In this document: positions 59,191-64,000 of the stretch, piece after piece
Layout: every line of letters begins with the position of its first letter
Numbering within the stretch: position 1 is the first letter of the stretch
Assembly: GCA_963921825.1 (NCBI GenBank)
Contig: OY997589.1
Location: 22,217,482 to 22,281,481, forward strand
Length of the DNA: 64,000 nucleotides
From: Erodium maritimum
Taxonomy: Eukaryota; Streptophyta; Magnoliopsida; Geraniales; Geraniaceae
Reading direction: 5' to 3'
Notes under the pieces: generated by a model
The model's input: only the letters and a program-made list of their open reading frames with translations
What the model was told of the DNA's origin: nothing
Database searches by the model: none
Position numbers and translations under genes: made by a program

Positions 59191-59887
59191 CCTATTCATC
59201 TGGTTTGCACTACAACTACGTGACACCACTCACACATTCGTTTTCCAACCGGACTCATACATAGTATACAACACAGTCTTAACTATTGTAGCCAGTACAA
59301 TTCACTACACCATTCTATAACCTATTTACACTAATCATACAAACAAACAAAATATTACATACATCATCTGCATGATATACATACATTTTGACGATTACTA
59401 CGTATTACTAGAATTATGCATACGATCCAAACGCACATGTATTTGCAAAATATCGATCAAACTAAAATGCAACCGAATAGAACCTGTCATTTTAATCGAT
59501 GTATGCTCCTCCGACTACTCGACTTCCTCTTCTAAACAATCAGAGCTCGTTCTTTTGACCAACTGATTTTTTTGCTGCTCGTCTCTGTCGTTTTCCCACA
59601 ATTTTATGCCGCATATATTTTGATTTCACTTCAGTCGGGTTAATCTCATTTCAGAAACAAATATATCTACAATATTTGATAGGGTTAATGGCCCTTGATT
59701 TTCGGATGTGCCAAAAATAATGGTATTTCCCACTCCCATTTTTCCGAAACTACCCATTCCAGACGCGCGTCTGCCAAAAAATTGGCTATATTTACTGTCA
59801 AATATGAGCCACTGATCTTGGATATTGGAAGGTTGAGATTAATTCTATGTTTGTATCTAAGATGGGGTCTGTACCTGATTGTTCCCC
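59191..59887. other. Right subterminal and terminal region of the MULE
   Basis: No coding pattern. The last ~70 bases are the right terminal inverted repeat. Confidence 0.6.
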
Positions 59888-59905
59888 TATATATATATAT
59901 ATATA

Positions 59906-61616
59906 GGGGCACTTTCAAGTGTTATCAAGACTTAAGTTGTTACATGTTACAAAAATCTAAACCATTGAACTATAAATTCAATGGTTATAGATTTTCAGCC
60001 ACAATTATCCATAAATCAAATAGAAAAAACACCAAAAGGGTAGTTTGGTAAATTTATATTTTTTGTACTGCAGATTTTTTTACCGCTTACATCTGATTTT
60101 TTTTAAACATTTTATTTTTAAACTTTTTAAAAAAAATTATTTCAATTCAAATTTTTATTGTTTTACATATTATTATATATGATATTACACAAGTTCATAT
60201 TGTATAATACAAATAAATTATAACGAAGTTATATATTTTTGTATACAATGTTAAAGAAATATACATGAATATGACAGAATTATACCATAAAATTACATAA
60301 ATATTGGTGTTCGAATATACATTCAAAATTACTGAACTTTAATCTTAAAACCACGTAATTCTACATTGAGAGTCACAGAACCTTGTACCAAGTGTTACAA
60401 AAAGTTACCCTTATGTTACATAAATATACACTAAAAATTACACAAAAAATATGACACTTACATACTACTACACTAACAATTACAAAAAAAAAATGACCGA
60501 TTAACAAACCCTAAAACACACGGTCTCAAGTCAGATCTGCAAAGAATGACCTTGCTGCTCAGCTCCGACTACAGCTTCACGGGCCAGAGCTTAACAATCT
60601 GGTGCGGCAGCAGTGGGTACAAGTTCAGAATCTCGGCTTGGTTCTGTGGAATCTCTAGTCGCAGATCCATAGCTCTCGCCGACATCTATGGTCGTGCGAC
60701 ATCGCCAGAGATGCGACAACGCCGGCGTAGCAGCAGAACGAACATGCTTCTGCCCCAAATTTACAGAAGTAATAAAATAAAAAAAATCATAAAACAGAGT
60801 GAGGAGAGATTGAATGGCGGAGGCGTGCATACCTGGAAGCGGATTAAAGGAATCCGGCGAGGAGATCCGGCGATACCCAAAGTTGCAACGGGTCAGAGGA
60901 ATCCGGCGAGGAGATCGACCACATATGCAGGCTTGGAGCACGGCTGGGCGCGGCGTGGAACATGGGTGACGAGCATCTTCTCCGGTTTAGTTCGGGCGGC
61001 GGTGGAACGAGAACGGCGATGGAGTAGGGTCGAATCCCTTTTGGTTGCTGGCACGGTGAGGGAAAACATGGCGAAGGGGACGGTGAGGGAAAAAAGTTGA
61101 AGCAGGGATCTGGTGCTCGGTCTTCCTTGGTCGAGCGGCAGCGGACCTCGACGGAGAAATAGCAGTCTTCTCCGGCCACGAGCGACGCGAGCTTCAAATC
61201 TCTTCGATTTCCATGGAGGAGCGAAGACAGATGCGAGGCGAAGAACACCGAAGGCGTGGCGAGGTAGTAGAGCTTCAGGGAGGCGTGTTCGTGTTAAAGA
61301 TCCGGTGGTGGCGGCAACTCGGTGGCTGCTTCACGACAAGAAGGGAAGTCACATTTTAGGCGGCTGAGGGAGAGGGTGAGGAGAGACGAAAGTGAAAGGG
61401 TTATGAGGTTGTTGGGTTCTGTAGGGTTAGTAAAGTATATGGTTGAAATGGCACAATTGCCCTTTCCTTTGGTAAAATTACTAAATAAAAATTAATGTTC
61501 AGGTTTATTACGATTTTATGCCACTTTCTTTAGAGCCTAAGATCAACTTCATCCGATGGATCAAAATCTTGTAACATGTAACAAATTAAGCATGGGGTAA
61601 CACTTGAAAGCAAACC
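59906..61616. mobile_element. Second TIR element in the (TA)n tract, with GC-rich cargo
   Basis: The left end GGGGCACTTTCAAGTGTTA and the inverse of the right end GGTTTGCTTTCAAGTGTTA begin imperfect inverted repeats of about 80 bp (TTGTTACATGTTACAA shared). It is bounded by (TA)n on both sides. The interior (about 60480-61400) is GC-rich, open in several frames and exon-like in composition, with a GAATCCGGCGAGGAGATC repeat near 60850 and 60900, but I recognise no protein. MULE-type is inferred from the long TIRs and cargo. Confidence 0.75.
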
Positions 61617-61630
61617 TATATATATATATA

Positions 61631-62793
61631 GGGGGACTATCCATTGAAAACTGTTACTTTACTATAAATTAGAAATCCATTCTAACCATCAGATTGAAAT
61701 AGATCCAATGGTCCTTATCATTTTATCACATATTAAAATTAACTAATTTATTAATTACAAAAGGACAATGTTGGAAACTATATTTTTTCTCTCTCACTGT
61801 ATCCACGTATGCTTTGAAAGAAACCACTAATAACTACTCATAATAACTACTCATCTACTAATTACAGTTATATAATAATTATTTTAATATAAGTTAACTA
61901 ATTTTTTTTATAATAAGTTAACTAATTGTTACTGCAATAGTCTTTGAACGTGTATATTGCGGTTGTTTTAATTTGTTGGTACTCTACACGTACAAAATTT
62001 GAACACTTTCAAAAAAAATTATGAAACAGTTTATTTAAATATGAAACCATTTATCTTAAATAGTAAAACATATGTCCAATTGAAATATTTGACTACAAAT
62101 GAATAATTGAAACATTTTCATAAACAGATTATTAGAAGGAAGCATATCCAAAAAAAGTAATGTTTCATTCATTTTATCCTACCATTTTTCATTCATAAAC
62201 CATAACAAGAACTAGATCATTGATGTGTCAAGAACTTGAAGCAAAAATCATGCAACACATAATTTACTTTTGTTACCAAAAACTAAAAAGAGTTTTTACC
62301 AAACGTTTCATGGTACAAATGATAATGAAACATGTGTAGTAAAATGTTGAAACACTATGTGATGTGAATGATAATTCCAATTACTCTATCTGAGAAAATT
62401 GATGTTTCATAACCCATATATGAAACAATAGTAAAAGTATAATGATTTATATAGTAAAGTCAAACATATTATTTCTTATATAGTTAAGCTAGTCAATGAA
62501 AAATGAAACATTAGCATTAAAAATTGTTACACTGCATGAATACAATTACTCTTAAACATACTGGTTTCCTGAAACAATACATGTGAGATTCTGAAAACAT
62601 TTACAATACATATGAGATTCTAAAAACTTTTACAATAATGAACTAATGTTTCATAACTATTACATCAATGAAAGAAAAAAATAAATTACAAAACTGCCAC
62701 AGCAAATCACAGCCACACATATAAGGCAAATCAAGGGCTGAAAACAGTTTTCAAATTATAGTGAAATATATAGTTTCTAGTTGATAATGGGCC
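61631..62793. mobile_element. Third TIR element in the (TA)n tract
   Basis: The left end GGGGGACTATCCATTGAAAA and the inverse of the right end (GGCCCATTATCAACTAGAAA) align with gaps for about 45 bases, including the shared CTATAA block. (TA)n lies on both sides. The interior is very AT-rich with many GAAACA motifs and no coding capacity. 1,163 bp. Confidence 0.6.
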
Positions 62794-62816
62794 TATATAT
62801 ATGCATATGTATGTAG

Positions 62817-63101
62817 ATGGATAGAAGTTGGACGAAGTTGTTAGGTAATGATCCAAGGCATGTGAAAGATGTTTTGGGGTTTCTCGAGCATGTCATAGTT
62901 AATGGTCAAAATTTCGGTGTGAATGATCACTTCCGGTGTCCGTGTCGAAATTGTGCGAACGGCGGTAGGTCGAAAATCGATGTATTGATGGATCATTTAA
63001 CTAGTAAAGGGATTGGTATTATGACAAATTATCAAATATGGGAGTATCACGAGGAAGCACACCTTAGTGATTGTAGAAGCGTTGAGAAGGACGACTTTTG
63101 A
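62817..63101 (+). CDS. CACTA transposase N-terminus (transposase-associated domain), truncated
   Basis: The ATG follows a perfect acceptor (GTATGTAG). The product starts MDRSWTKLLG, followed by VLGFLEHVIVNG, the zinc-ligand motif FRCPCRNCANGG and IDVLMDHLTSKGI, TNYQIWEYHEE. This order is the transposase-associated domain found at the start of plant En/Spm transposases. From about 63070 the sequence becomes the end of a minus-strand LINE fragment, so the last ~10 residues and the stop are not native. The catalytic domain is absent from the window. Confidence 0.82.
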   Translation: MDRSWTKLLGNDPRHVKDVLGFLEHVIVNGQNFGVNDHFRCPCRNCANGGRSKIDVLMDHLTSKGIGIMTNYQIWEYHEEAHLSDCRSVEKDDF

Positions 63102-63718
63102 TTTGGCATAGTTGACCTGTAAGCCTTACATGGATTGAAATAAATTAAAGGTGTTCCTTAGTTTCTATAGTTGTGCTTCTCTCCCAGATGTAAAAGATAG
63201 TGTATCGTCTGCGAAATGCAGATGAGATACAATAAAGTCTCCATGACCCACACGAACAACTCCCTAATCCCCATTCGAATCCCATCCTCCAAATTTTGGT
63301 GCAGGCCTTCCGCTGCCAGGAGAAAAATAAATGGATATAGACGAAAACCTTAACGAAATCCATTATCAGTAGATAAGTCCTAAGTGGGTGCTCCTTTTAT
63401 CAGTACAAAGGGTGATGCTCTAAAATATTGCATCATCCAAGTTCTCCCTCTTCCCCTAAAATTCATGGCCACCAAATCATCATCGATATAGTCCCAGCAT
63501 AGCTTGTCATATGCTTTCTCGAAGTATAGTTGAAGCAGAACCAATTCAGACTTGTCCTTCTTGATCATTTGAATAATTTCTGAAGCAATTAGCACACCGT
63601 CCATAATTTGACGTCCTGCAACAAAACCACTTTGAAATTTCGTTGATTAGATCTGGAAAAACTAATTTTGTTTTAGTTGCAAGTGCCCTAGCTGGTATCT
63701 TGTAAGGAGTTGATATCT
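63080..63718 (-). pseudogene. LINE reverse transcriptase fragment
   Basis: On the minus strand, from 63718 downward: YKIPARALATKTKLV, then (with a frame change) MDGVLIASEIIQ, QLYFEKAYDKLCWDYID with the first catalytic aspartate region, a frame change near 63370, the HFADDTLSF catalytic motif and GLQVNYAKSK. These are consecutive motifs of plant L1 polymerases. Both ends are cut and no A tail is seen, so it is an internal fragment lying across the CACTA transposase. Confidence 0.8.
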
Positions 63719-64000
63719 GTAAAACCCGCTTCGAAAAAAAAAAAAATTGGGTCGAACCGGGTCGGACCGGACCCGACCAGAACCCGGCCAGACCAGCAAC
63801 CCGCCCAGCAGGCCCGGTCAGACCCGGCCTCTTGCTCTTGTTGGGCCATGGAAGCTCAGGCCCACCTTGGCCAAGCCCGTGTGCCAGGCCCGTTTGAGGG
63901 TTCGGGTATAAAAGACCAGATTAGGGTCTGAAACCCTAATCTGTCATCGTCTTCTTCGCGCAGCCCCCTCCCGACCCTTCCTCCCTCTTGGTTCTTCGAT
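63719..64000 (+). mobile_element. Start of another gypsy-type LTR, running off the window
   Basis: TGTAAAACCCGCTTCG resembles the sense start of LTR D (TGTAAGACCCGCTTCC). It is followed by a GGGTC/CCCGG-rich stretch like those in LTRs B and E, then a TATA box (GGGTATAAAAG near 63903) and a leader-like GAAACCCTAATCTG. Its right end and target duplication are outside the window. LTR identity is inferred. Confidence 0.55.

Larger units (their letters stand above)
47813..59887. mobile_element. Large Kaonashi-type MULE with three genes
   Basis: The left end reads GGATAACAATCAGGTGCA and the inverse of the right end reads GGGGAACAATCAGGTACA; similarity continues with gaps for about 60 bases (ACATAGAA(C/T)TAAT). 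Both ends abut (TA)n, so the duplication length cannot be read. At 12,075 bp it contains a FAR1/MULE transposase gene (-, 56072-58511), an Ulp1-like protease gene (+, 48259-52700), an acidic-protein gene (+, 54408-55007), inverted arrays near both ends and a small LTR (53103-53445). MULEs carrying ULP genes are known (Kaonashi in Arabidopsis). The transposase has one premature stop. Confidence 0.88.
46911..63070 (+). mobile_element. CACTA (En/Spm) element, 5' end to first coding exon, split by three insertions
   Basis: CACTACACCAGCTTTTTAC at 46911 is a canonical En/Spm terminus, followed by about 300 bases of subterminal repeats. A pyrimidine-rich leader ends at a good donor (TTAATG then GTATGTTA, 47450). 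The matching acceptor (GTATGTAG, ending 62816) directly precedes the transposase-associated ORF at 62817. Between them lie three complete inverted-repeat elements: 47813-59887, 59906-61616 and 61631-62793. Removing them leaves a roughly 380-bp leader intron. The 3' half and right terminus are outside the window or lost: a LINE fragment begins at about 63080. Confidence 0.8.

Noticed and set aside
60546..61248. ORFs in the second stacked element considered as a gene
   Set aside because: Several frames on both strands are equally open with no conserved motif; kept only as possible cargo.

Overview
This window is nuclear DNA from a flowering plant, most likely a eudicot. The evidence is three plant-type genes with canonical GT..AG introns (an ICR-type ROP interactor, a BCS1/HSR4-like AAA ATPase and a cytosolic tyrosyl-tRNA synthetase) set in a dense, layered mass of transposable elements of plant type: L1-like LINEs, Ty3/gypsy chromovirus LTRs, Mutator-like elements (MULEs), hAT elements and an En/Spm (CACTA) element. 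I saw no bacterial, organellar or CRISPR-like features. All similarities were judged by eye.

Layout. 1-3780: the right part of a MULE-like element that interrupts a decayed LINE. 3781-8700: gene island 1, with the ICR gene (+) and the AAA ATPase gene (-) convergent and about 300 bp apart. 9139-21885: internally deleted LINE copies, two solo gypsy LTRs, and a MULE (13548-16730) carrying a second, nested Pack-MULE with a captured patatin-like gene fragment. 22068-37428: another MULE, then a tandemly repeated hAT-derived segment hit repeatedly by gypsy LTRs, one of which keeps RNase H, integrase and a broken chromodomain. 38438-43369: gene island 2, a ten-exon tyrosyl-tRNA synthetase whose second intron holds a MITE inside which a hAT MITE has landed. 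43612-46372: four more MITE-type copies.

46911-63070 is the most interesting part. A CACTA element begins at 46911 and its transposase ORF begins at 62817; the predicted leader intron between them has absorbed three complete inverted-repeat elements lying end to end in one (TA)n tract. The first (47813-59887, about 12.1 kb) is a large MULE of the Kaonashi type. It carries a FAR1/MULE transposase gene on the minus strand, a multi-exon Ulp1-like C48 protease gene on the plus strand, and between them a third compact gene for a 199-residue acidic protein that I cannot place. Related tandem arrays lie in opposite orientation near the two ends. The transposase has one premature stop and the protease one frame inconsistency, so this copy looks nearly but not fully intact. 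The window closes with a LINE reverse-transcriptase fragment and the start of another LTR.

Most insertion calls rest on target-site duplications (TSDs) read directly from the flanks: 5 bp for LTRs, 8 bp for hAT, 9 bp for MULEs, 17 bp for a LINE. Several are also supported by a sequence copy nearby that lacks the insertion. The host genes appear functional; most element genes are broken.
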